Positions 47,022 through 54,801 of a stretch of DNA of 64,000 bases are shown in pieces. Location: the NCBI GenBank assembly GCA_017961235.1, contig JAGCXQ010000031.1, positions 23,290-87,289 of the forward strand, given 5' to 3'. Within the stretch, counting starts at the first letter, position 1, and each line of letters begins with the position of its first letter. Position numbers and translations under genes: made by a program. Source of the stretch: Clostridiales bacterium (GTDB lineage: Bacteria; Bacillota; Clostridia; Saccharofermentanales; Saccharofermentanaceae). The notes below the pieces were generated by a model. The model ran no database searches and was not told the DNA's origin. It was given only the letters and a program-made list of their open reading frames with translations.

Positions 47022-48864
47022 ATACGTCCTCCTTCTTAAATAATCTCGAATAATCAACATTTCTTAGTGTATCACCTGTCAGCATACAGCGGTCGAAATA
47101 TAGATAATTGTCTCCATAAGTATAATACGGAGAAGGACCTGCGCCAAAGAAAAGACGGAAACCCTTGTCCTTCAGGTAAACGCATCGCGGATCAGATCCA
47201 CGGATAAAGTCACCATTAGGATATACCAGGATCGAAACCGGGCCGGTGATCGAACCGACCTGAGTCAGCCACTTTTCCGTATCATTGCGGATCGTGTCGA
47301 TCTCACAGTGATTGGCATTAATAAAGCCATAGGTGGAAGACGCCATGATCCATCCGGATTCTTTCAGTTTCTCCGAGATAGACATGGCTGTAGCGCGGTT
47401 TGTCTCGATCTCCTTATCCGTCGGATCGATCGAAGATAATCCCGCACTATCAAGCGCAGCATTTCTGTCATCTACCTGGTCCATATCCGTTACATATCCG
47501 AAGATGGACTGATATCCGGTAAGAGAAATAACACCCTTTACACCGTTATATGAGAAATCAGGATGTTCTTCTACAAAAGCATCCAGAATGCCTATCGCTT
47601 CGCTGTTTCTGCTCACAACAGTCTGCCCGCTGGCACTGATATACTCACCGCAGACCTGGCCGACATCGTTCAGTACCAGTCGTCTGCACATACCTATCTT
47701 CTCTCTGGCTGCCGTATAGGAAAAATCCTCCAGAATAATGACGAGCGGCTTCTTCCCTTCCGGAACAACAACATCCTTCGCATTGATAAATCCCGTATTC
47801 GACAGGTCTGCCATCGATGTCGGATCGACCAGACAATATCCCTTGTCATACAGGCTCTGCAGTATGGCCTTAAACTCATTCACCGTGATATAGTACGCAT
47901 CCGTAGAAGAACTGTAATTCTTTTCAAAGGCAACCGTCGTATCGGCAATCAGCGGCTTTACACAGACAACTTCGACCGAACCTGTATAAGGAACTACCGG
48001 CGAAGTATTGGATGTCGCCATAAAGAGGTTCGACTGGATCACCTGATCCTCCGGGAAGATCCTGGCAAGATCCGACAGAAGCGTCTCCGCGGAATAGTAC
48101 TGGAAATTCGCCATCATCTTATCCGCCTTCATCATCATCGGCTGATACATCTCTTTCTTACAGTCTTCCAGACGTTTATTGGCAAATTCGTTTACAAAAC
48201 CTTCCGACGAGGAAATTACATATTCGTAGTATTTTACTGCCTCGATATACTCTTCATTGGCAAAAAGACTTTCCGCACTCTGCACATCACCTCGGGAAAG
48301 CTCGATCTGGTCGATCTCTGCGCGAAGAGGCCTTGCCGCCGCAGAAAGATTGCTCAGCCCTTCAAGCTTATCAAAAATAAACATCAGCGTCGGTTTCTCG
48401 ATCGTTCCCAGAAGGAACTCCTCGCAAAGTCCGGTCAGCCAGTTGGTCATTCTGGCGCCGGTCAGTTCACTTAACCCCTCTAAAAAGGCGATATCGTCGT
48501 TTGTCGGAGTATATCGATCGTTGCGAATCTTCTCCTCGATCTGGATGACTCGGTCATTTACTCGAGCTTCCATCTGCGTAACGATCTCATATTCATCCGA
48601 AAAATCTCTGTCATCGCTCGGATCTCGATTGATGATAGCGTCATTCATATCTCTGTATAAGGAAAGGGCCTTGGCATAATCATGCTTATCCAGCGCTTCA
48701 TTAAAGTCCGGCATGACTCCGGCAAGCCGCTTGGAATCCTTGGTAACAAACACCATGATGGCGAACATAGCTATCAGACTTGCTATTCCAAGTCCGATCA
48801 TGATCCACATACCCATCGATCTGGGTTTTTCCACCGAGACAGAGCGTCCGCCGAATTCCATCAT
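46993..48864 (-). CDS. Polysaccharide-deacetylase-like membrane protein
   Basis: 623 residues. One N-terminal membrane segment (about 18-42), then a helical repeat region (about 55-270, TPR-like), then a C-terminal domain of about 340 residues resembling polysaccharide deacetylase: YITVNEFKAILQSLYDKGYCLVDP and a final GPVSILVYPNGD. The catalytic start usually written TFDDG is ILEDFSYT here, so two of the metal and base residues may be changed. It may be an inactive or altered enzyme acting on extracellular glycans. It lies 42 bases after parC. Confidence 0.75.
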   Translation of the reverse strand: MMEFGGRSVSVEKPRSMGMWIMIGLGIASLIAMFAIMVFVTKDSKRLAGVMPDFNEALDKHDYAKALSLYRDMNDAIINRDPSDDRDFSDEYEIVTQMEARVNDRVIQIEEKIRNDRYTPTNDDIAFLEGLSELTGARMTNWLTGLCEEFLLGTIEKPTLMFIFDKLEGLSNLSAAARPLRAEIDQIELSRGDVQSAESLFANEEYIEAVKYYEYVISSSEGFVNEFANKRLEDCKKEMYQPMMMKADKMMANFQYYSAETLLSDLARIFPEDQVIQSNLFMATSNTSPVVPYTGSVEVVCVKPLIADTTVAFEKNYSSSTDAYYITVNEFKAILQSLYDKGYCLVDPTSMADLSNTGFINAKDVVVPEGKKPLVIILEDFSYTAAREKIGMCRRLVLNDVGQVCGEYISASGQTVVSRNSEAIGILDAFVEEHPDFSYNGVKGVISLTGYQSIFGYVTDMDQVDDRNAALDSAGLSSIDPTDKEIETNRATAMSISEKLKESGWIMASSTYGFINANHCEIDTIRNDTEKWLTQVGSITGPVSILVYPNGDFIRGSDPRCVYLKDKGFRLFFGAGPSPYYTYGDNYLYFDRCMLTGDTLRNVDYSRLFKKEDVYDGSRKKNA

Positions 48865-48906
48865 GTGTCAGGATTCTCCTCCTTCTTCGCTGCACTCCAT
48901 CATGAA

Positions 48907-51165
48907 TCACAGATCGCCAAGTGTCAACTGTCTATCCTCGATCGTTTCTTCCTTGAGATAGTAACCGATGGCAGGAAGACGTCTTACCCGATAGTATTCC
49001 GGATCCGTAAAGCCCGTATCTTCGAGTCTTTTGACCTCCGTCATGACGCTTCCCCGCTTACTGGTCAGGACCTGAACGCCCTGGGAAGAACGCGTCGTCT
49101 TCAGCGGTATCAGGGACGTATCAAAGACGATGGCTTTCCGCAGATTGGAAAAAGCCGCCATCGTGATATCTTCCGGCAGGAAGTGGATACTTACGATCGG
49201 TGAAAGATCGCTGTACGCATGGATCAGTTTCTTTCTGTTCTGCTTGGTCTCATAAGCAGACATCGGGATCTTACTGATCTTACCGTTCTCAAACGCGAAA
49301 AGCACATTTCCTTTGAAATCATCAGCCACATGCATGAATATGATCTTCTCGCCATCTTCCATCGAGAGAAGGTTCGGCAGATATCCACCGTATTCGCTCG
49401 GCTTGGTATCCGGGAGCTCGAATCCCTTGACCTTATAGCAGTTCGCCTTATCCGAGAAGAAAAGGATCTCGGACTTATTCGTACCTTCAAGCTCCATGAC
49501 GATCTCATCGTCTTCCTTGATCTTAAGATCACCGGCATTACGAAGGGACGTCAATGCGATCTTCTTGATATAGCCATGATCGGAGAGGAAGAGCTTTAGG
49601 CGGTAGTCCTCGATCATGTTGGAATCGTTAAATGTGGCAGCCTCTTCTGCACGGAGAAGTTCGGACTTTCTTTCCTGGCCGTAATTCTTCGCAACATTCT
49701 CCAGAGCCTTGATGATCAGGGCATCCAGACGCTCCGGCTTACGAATGATATCTTCGAGATCTTTGATCTCTTTTTCGAGATTCTCTCTGTCTGCCGTACG
49801 GTTAATGATGTACTGGCGGTTGATGTTACGGAGTTTGATCTCCGCGACATATTCGGCCTGAAGACTGTCGATATCGAAACCTTTCATGAGGTTCGGAACA
49901 ACGTCTGCCTCGAGCTCGGTATTACGGATGATGGCGATCGCCTTATCGATATCCAGAAGGATCTTGGCAAGACCATCGAGAAGATGGAGTTTATCTTTCT
50001 TCTTATCCATCTCATAGACGACTTCTCTCTTCTGGCAAGTCCGTCTCCAGACGATCCACTCGGCGAGGAGCTGCGTCACACCCATGACTCTCGGATAGCC
50101 GTTGATCAGGACATTGAAGTTACAGGAGAAGACATCTTCGAGCTTAGTAAAGCGGAAGAGCTTCGTCATCAGGGCATCCAGATCCGTGCCGCGCTTGCAC
50201 TCGATACAGATCTTAAGGCCATCGAGGTCCGTCTCGTCACGGACATCGTTGATCTCCTTGACTTTACCGGACTTAACCAGCTCGGTGATCTCATCGATGA
50301 CTGCTTCCGCCGTCGTGGTATAAGGGATCTCCGTAACCTCGATGAGGTTATTCTTCTTATCTGCAAAATACTTCGAACGGATACGTACCGGTCCTTTTCC
50401 CGATTCATAGATCGTGCGCATCGCAGACTCATCGTAGAGGATGATACCTCCGCCCGGGAAATCCGGAGCAGGCATGATCTCGAGGATATCCGCCGCCGGA
50501 TCCTTCATGTAAGCGATCGTCGCTTCACAGACCTCTTTGATATTAAAAGAGCAGATATTCGATGCCATACCGGCAGCGATACCCTGGTTGCTGTTTACGA
50601 GGATCGACGGATAGGTCGCAGGAAGAAGCACCGGTTCCTTCATTGTTCCGTCATAGTTATCGACGAAATCTACTGCATTCTTATCCAGTCCGCGGAAAAG
50701 CTCCTCACAGAGTTTCTCGAGACGGACTTCTGTATATCTCGGAGCAGCGTACTGCATATCTCTGCTGTACTGCTTACCGAAGTTACCCTTCGAGTCAACA
50801 TAAGGATGAAGGAGTGCACCATTTCCCCTGGCGAGACGGACCATGGTCTCGTAGATCGCCATATCACCGTGCGGATTGAGTTTCATCGTCTGACCGACTA
50901 CGTTACTGGACTTCGTTCTGTTGCCCTTCAGAAGACCCATCTTATACATCGTGTAGAGGAGCTTTCTGTGCGAAGGCTTAAAACCATCGATCTCCGGGAT
51001 CGCACGTGATACGATGATACTCATCGCATACGGCATGAAGTTCGTCTCCAGCGTATCGTTAATTACCTGCAGTGTCGGCGGTGACGGCGGAAGTCCCTGG
51101 GACTGGTTCTTCAGGGAAGTCTTCTCCGGTACTTCGCTTCTGTCATTTTTACTTTTTCTAGCCAT
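48907..51165 (-). CDS. parC: DNA topoisomerase IV subunit A
   Basis: 752 residues. The catalytic tyrosine is Y144 in AAPRYTEVRL. The C-terminal domain lacks a GyrA box (QRRGGxG), which points to ParC rather than GyrA. In the quinolone region the residue equal to E. coli GyrA Ser83 is Met102 (NPHGDMAIYE) and the acid equal to Asp87 is Glu106. The enzyme decatenates replicated chromosomes. It follows parE by 48 bases in one operon. Gyrase genes are not in the window. Confidence 0.92.
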   Translation of the reverse strand: MARKSKNDRSEVPEKTSLKNQSQGLPPSPPTLQVINDTLETNFMPYAMSIIVSRAIPEIDGFKPSHRKLLYTMYKMGLLKGNRTKSSNVVGQTMKLNPHGDMAIYETMVRLARGNGALLHPYVDSKGNFGKQYSRDMQYAAPRYTEVRLEKLCEELFRGLDKNAVDFVDNYDGTMKEPVLLPATYPSILVNSNQGIAAGMASNICSFNIKEVCEATIAYMKDPAADILEIMPAPDFPGGGIILYDESAMRTIYESGKGPVRIRSKYFADKKNNLIEVTEIPYTTTAEAVIDEITELVKSGKVKEINDVRDETDLDGLKICIECKRGTDLDALMTKLFRFTKLEDVFSCNFNVLINGYPRVMGVTQLLAEWIVWRRTCQKREVVYEMDKKKDKLHLLDGLAKILLDIDKAIAIIRNTELEADVVPNLMKGFDIDSLQAEYVAEIKLRNINRQYIINRTADRENLEKEIKDLEDIIRKPERLDALIIKALENVAKNYGQERKSELLRAEEAATFNDSNMIEDYRLKLFLSDHGYIKKIALTSLRNAGDLKIKEDDEIVMELEGTNKSEILFFSDKANCYKVKGFELPDTKPSEYGGYLPNLLSMEDGEKIIFMHVADDFKGNVLFAFENGKISKIPMSAYETKQNRKKLIHAYSDLSPIVSIHFLPEDITMAAFSNLRKAIVFDTSLIPLKTTRSSQGVQVLTSKRGSVMTEVKRLEDTGFTDPEYYRVRRLPAIGYYLKEETIEDRQLTLGDL

Positions 51166-51213
51166 TCTCTATATCCTTCACTCGTTAATCTTCTGCGTTA
51201 CACTTCCGTCGGA

Positions 51214-53199
51214 TCAGTCAACATCCAGCATCTCTAAGTACAGATGTCCGTCGCGCTCGATATGTTCCTTTCTGCCGGCAAGGTTATCACCCAGCAGCAG
51301 CTCAAATGTATCCATCGTAGCCTGTTCATCACCCGGTACGACCTTGATCAGACGCCTCGTTACAGGATTCATCGTGGTCTCCCACATCATCTCCGGCTCG
51401 TTCTCACCGAGACCCTTAGAGCGCTGGAGCGTGCATTTATCCGCAGGATACTTCTGCAGGATCTCCGCCTTCTCCTTCTCGTTATAGGCAAACATCGTCT
51501 TCTCTTCGCCCTTATTTCTGTAGGTGATCTCAAAGAGCGGAGATTCCGCGATAAATACCTTGCCTTCTCTTATCAGCGTCGGCATCAGGCGGAAGATCAT
51601 CGCCAGGATCAATGTTCTGATATGGAATCCATCGACATCGGCATCGGTACAGATGATGACCTTGTTCCAGCGAAGAAGCGAGAGGTCAAAGGACGACAGG
51701 TCCTTATTATGCTTCGTCTGGATCTCGACACCGCAGCCGAGTACTTTTACCAGATCCGTAATGATCTCGGACTTAAAGATCGTCGGATAGTCGGCCTTCA
51801 GACAGTTCAGGATCTTACCTCTTACCGGCATGATCGCCTGGAACTCCGCGTCTCGTCCCATCTTACAGGAACCCAAAGCGGAATCACCCTCTACGATGTA
51901 GAGCTCTCTTTGCTCGACATCCTTCGTTCTGCAATCGACAAACTTCTTTACACGGTTATTGATATCGATGCTGCCCATGAGCTTCTTCTTGACGTTTAGA
52001 CGCGTCTTCTCGGCATTCTCACGGGATCTCTTATTGATCAGGATCTGCTCGACGACACGGTCACCCTCGGGCTTATTCTCGATAAACCAGACTTCGAGTT
52101 TCTGACGGATCAGATCCGCCATAAAGTCCTGGATAAACTTGTTCGTGATTGCTTTCTTCGTCTGGTTCTCGTAACTGGTCTGTGTGGAAAAAGAACTGGT
52201 CACGAGGATCAGGCTGTCCGCGATATCCTGGAATACGATCTTACTTTCATTCGCCTTATACTTGTCTCTGGCGCGGATCTGTCGGTCGATCTCCGCGGTA
52301 AAAGCACTTCTAACGGCCTTATCCGGTGCACCGCCATGTTCGAGGAAGCTACTGTTATGGTAATACTCGAGGACATTGACCTCGTTATTGAAGCAGAATG
52401 CTACCTGGCACTTGACCTTATATTCCGGCTTATCGGCTCTGTCTTTACCTCTTCCCATGCCATCGAAGGACGCCGGAGAGGAAAGGCCCTTTTCACCGCT
52501 GAACTCGGCAACATATCCTTCGATACCCGACGGATAGCAGAATGTAAACTCTTCGCCGCTCTCCTCATCCTTGAGAAGGAAGGTAACGCCGCTGTTTACG
52601 ACCGCCTGGCGCTTCAGGATCTGAAGGAAGGCATCGAGCGGGATATTGATATCTGTGAATACTTCTCTGTCCGGCTTCCACTTCTGGATCGTACCGGTAC
52701 GCTTAAAGCGAGTCGGCTCCTTCAGAAGTCCGCCGATATTCTCGCCTTTTTCGAAGTGGAGGCTATACTTAAAGCCGTCGCGGAAAACAGTAACATCGAA
52801 ATACTCAGACGAATACTGTGTCGCGCAGGCACCGAGACCATTTAAGCCGAGGCTGAACTCGTAGCTCTCACCGGTGTCGTTATTATACTTACCGCCGGCA
52901 TAAAGCTCACAATAGACCAGTTCCCAGTTAAAGCGCTGTTCCTTGGAGTTGTAATCCAGAGGAATACCACGACCGAAGTCCTCAACAGAGATCGAACCGT
53001 CCTTATAACGAACGACCTCGATCTTATCACCATATCCTTCTCTTGCCTCATCGATCGAGTTACTTAAGATCTCAAAAAACGAGTGTTCACAGCCTTCCAG
53101 TCCATCTGAACCAAAGATGACACCGGGGCGTTTACGCACACGATCTGCGCCCTTCAGCGCGGTGATGGTATCGTTACCATACGAAGACTTGCCTGGCAT
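51214..53199 (-). CDS. parE: DNA topoisomerase IV subunit B
   Basis: 661 residues. GHKL ATPase: ILSNSIDEAREG, DFGRGIPLDY and GLNGLGA. The Toprim domain carries EGDSALGSC, and CTDADVDGFHIRTL carries the metal aspartates. The C-terminus ends DGHLYLEMLDVD. It pairs with parC to decatenate DNA. The short length, without the Gram-negative GyrB insertion, fits a ParE/GyrB of Firmicutes. It has a clear promoter with an inverted repeat between 53233 and 53255. The ATG has GAGAGG upstream. Confidence 0.93.
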   Translation of the reverse strand: MPGKSSYGNDTITALKGADRVRKRPGVIFGSDGLEGCEHSFFEILSNSIDEAREGYGDKIEVVRYKDGSISVEDFGRGIPLDYNSKEQRFNWELVYCELYAGGKYNNDTGESYEFSLGLNGLGACATQYSSEYFDVTVFRDGFKYSLHFEKGENIGGLLKEPTRFKRTGTIQKWKPDREVFTDINIPLDAFLQILKRQAVVNSGVTFLLKDEESGEEFTFCYPSGIEGYVAEFSGEKGLSSPASFDGMGRGKDRADKPEYKVKCQVAFCFNNEVNVLEYYHNSSFLEHGGAPDKAVRSAFTAEIDRQIRARDKYKANESKIVFQDIADSLILVTSSFSTQTSYENQTKKAITNKFIQDFMADLIRQKLEVWFIENKPEGDRVVEQILINKRSRENAEKTRLNVKKKLMGSIDINNRVKKFVDCRTKDVEQRELYIVEGDSALGSCKMGRDAEFQAIMPVRGKILNCLKADYPTIFKSEIITDLVKVLGCGVEIQTKHNKDLSSFDLSLLRWNKVIICTDADVDGFHIRTLILAMIFRLMPTLIREGKVFIAESPLFEITYRNKGEEKTMFAYNEKEKAEILQKYPADKCTLQRSKGLGENEPEMMWETTMNPVTRRLIKVVPGDEQATMDTFELLLGDNLAGRKEHIERDGHLYLEMLDVD

Positions 53200-53232
53200 A
53201 TATATAACCTCTCCAATTTATAATCCATAAAA

Positions 53233-53255
53233 TTATACCACAATATCATGTGGTA
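53233..53255 (-). promoter_or_regulatory. parE promoter with overlapping inverted repeat
   Basis: On the minus strand an extended -10 box TGGTATAAT (TATAAT at 53233-53238) lies 16 bases from TTGGTA. TACCACA (53236-53242) and TGTGGTA (53249-53255) form a seven-base inverted repeat with a six-base spacer that covers the -10/-35 gap, like an operator. Confidence 0.5.
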
Positions 53256-53335
53256 CCAACCGACAAAACCTACTAAATTTTGAATATTTGTCGTTTTTTG
53301 GAGGTTTTATCCTCGGGAAAAGCACCCGGACAAAC

Positions 53336-53372
53336 AAAAAGACCATCGATCCTTATCGGAGATGGTCTTTAT
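53336..53372 (-). terminator. Terminator after tRNA-Gly/tRNA-Arg
   Basis: On the minus strand AAAGACCATC pairs with GATGGTCTTT and runs into TTTTTG. It closes the two-tRNA transcript, ahead of the parE promoter. Confidence 0.82.
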
Positions 53373-53374
53373 TG

Positions 53375-53451
53375 TGGTGAGCCCAGGGGGATTCGAACCT
53401 CCGGCCCACAGCTTAGAAGGCTGTTGCTCTATCCAGCTGAGCTATGGACCC
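53375..53451 (-). tRNA. tRNA-Arg (TCT)
   Basis: 77 bases with CCA encoded. Anticodon stem ACAGC/GCTGT with loop CTTCTAA gives anticodon TCT, reading AGA and AGG. Acceptor stem GGGTCCA/TGGGCTC has two G-T pairs. Confidence 0.96.
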
Positions 53452-53461
53452 ACGCTAGTAA

Positions 53462-53488
53462 GAATGACGACCACAAGGATCGTCATTC
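53462..53488 (-). other. Hairpin in tRNA spacer
   Basis: GAATGACGA (53462-53470) and TCGTCATTC (53480-53488) form a perfect nine-pair stem with a nine-base loop between the two tRNAs. It has no T run, so it is not a standard terminator; it may be an RNA-processing stem. Confidence 0.6.
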
Positions 53489-53489
53489 A

Positions 53490-53563
53490 TGGAGCGGGTG
53501 ATGGGAATCGAACCCACGTGATCAGCTTGGAAGGCTGGAGTTCTACCATTGAACTACACCCGC
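53490..53563 (-). tRNA. tRNA-Gly (TCC)
   Basis: 74 bases with CCA encoded. Acceptor stem GCGGGTG/CACCCGC; anticodon loop CTTCCAA gives TCC. One mismatch lies at the foot of the anticodon stem. Confidence 0.95.
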
Positions 53564-53602
53564 ACGGTGCTTTCGCATAGTCTTTATCAAACTTGCCTTG
53601 AT

Positions 53603-53631
53603 ATAATACTACACGAAAGTCGGATTGTCTA
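53603..53631 (-). promoter_or_regulatory. Promoter of tRNA-Gly/tRNA-Arg
   Basis: On the minus strand TAGACA (53626-53631) is 17 bases from TATTAT (53603-53608), about 40 bases before tRNA-Gly. Confidence 0.7.
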
Positions 53632-53669
53632 GAACGAATTTTGAAAAGTGAAAAGATATTTCAAAACTG

Positions 53670-54119
53670 TCAGGACGGTTTGGTATCCTTGATGAATTCG
53701 GAAGATACATAGAAACCTTCACGCGTCTTATACCAGCCGTTATCCGTCTTGGCAACGACCAGTACCTCAGCTCCGTTCGGAAGCTTGGAAACGACAGGAT
53801 ACTTCGCATCGTCTGTTCCCGGACCTTTTCTAACCTTAAGATAATTCTTGATACCGGAAACATACATCACTTTTTCTTCCATCGCATCTTCTTTCCAGGT
53901 TACCTGGATATCGTTCGGAGCGATCGACATGCCATACTCCTTGAGCGTAGTCTCTGTCGTCGTTGGCGGAACAGTGACCATCGGAGTAGTCTCTGTGGTC
54001 TGTTCTGTGGTCTCCGTTGTTTCTTCTGCCTTCTTTTTCTTGCCACAACCGGATACAAATACCACGGAGCATACCATGGCAAGGGCCAGTGCTTTTACAA
54101 TAATGGAAGATCGCTTCAT
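53670..54119 (-). CDS. SH3-domain lipoprotein
   Basis: 149 residues. Signal peptide with lipobox FVSGC, lipid cysteine at 25. A Glu/Thr-rich linker (about 29-60) is followed by a linker region and a bacterial SH3 domain starting at NYLKVRKGPGTDD (about 92-143) and ending GFYVSSEFIKD. Such domains bind cell-wall peptides. The protein is anchored outside the membrane. The linker resembles those of the large 13212-16064 protein. No partner gene is obvious. Confidence 0.85.
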   Translation of the reverse strand: MKRSSIIVKALALAMVCSVVFVSGCGKKKKAEETTETTEQTTETTPMVTVPPTTTETTLKEYGMSIAPNDIQVTWKEDAMEEKVMYVSGIKNYLKVRKGPGTDDAKYPVVSKLPNGAEVLVVAKTDNGWYKTREGFYVSSEFIKDTKPS

Positions 54120-54207
54120 AGGACACGCTCCTTCTTGCTCATAATTTCACTTAATTTAATAGTACACCATTCTTTCTGAATAATTGCAAATGATTATTAC
54201 ATTGTCG

Positions 54208-54801
54208 TTACATTTCGACCGAAGGATTCAGTTTCACCATCATCACATGGTCTCTGTATTTCCCGTCGATCTCCATGAACCTCTCGTTATAGCCCATTTT
54301 TTCGAAGCCGCAGCGCGTCACACAGGACAGGGATCGTTCATTTGCAGGAAGAATATCCGCTTCGATCCTGTGAAGGCGGTAATACTTGAACATAAAATCA
54401 CATCCGGCAAGGAGTGCCTCGCTCATATACCCGTTTCCTTGACACTTCTCATCCAGATGGTATCCCACAAAGCAGGAATTCATCGCACCGCCGATCAGAC
54501 TATAGAACGACAGACGTCCGATGATCCGATCCGGTTCATCAGGAAGCGTCAGCCAGAAGGCCACCTGAGAATTGTGGTTAAACATCGAAAGATCCGATTT
54601 AAGATACATCTTCTGCTCAGAAAGCGTATAGTACCTGCTACTGTGCGTCTGCTGAAACGGCTTATGGAAATCACGGTTTCTGACAATATAATCCGTGACC
54701 GCCTGGGCTGCAGACGGCTTATATACGGAAAGGATCAGCCTTTTCGTTTGAATCGAAAGGACTGATCCCTTAACTGGTGGTATGATCTCAAATCTCGCCA
54801 T
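54208..54801 (-). CDS. GNAT family N-acetyltransferase
   Basis: 197 residues from ATG at 54801 (MARFEIIPPVKG), with AAGGA upstream. A longer frame to 54948 lies inside the upstream gene and is not used. The RimJ/RimL-like fold shows IGRLSFYSL, the acetyl-CoA stretch VGYHLDEKCQGNGYMSEA and LHRIEADILPANERSLS, with CGFEKMGY near the end. The start overlaps the cohesin-like gene by 14 bases. The substrate is unknown; the N-terminus of ribosomal or other proteins is typical. Confidence 0.87.
   Translation of the reverse strand: MARFEIIPPVKGSVLSIQTKRLILSVYKPSAAQAVTDYIVRNRDFHKPFQQTHSSRYYTLSEQKMYLKSDLSMFNHNSQVAFWLTLPDEPDRIIGRLSFYSLIGGAMNSCFVGYHLDEKCQGNGYMSEALLAGCDFMFKYYRLHRIEADILPANERSLSCVTRCGFEKMGYNERFMEIDGKYRDHVMMVKLNPSVEM

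Noticed and set aside
49984..51009. A 341-codon plus-strand frame
   Set aside because: It is antisense to parC and shows no recognisable domain.
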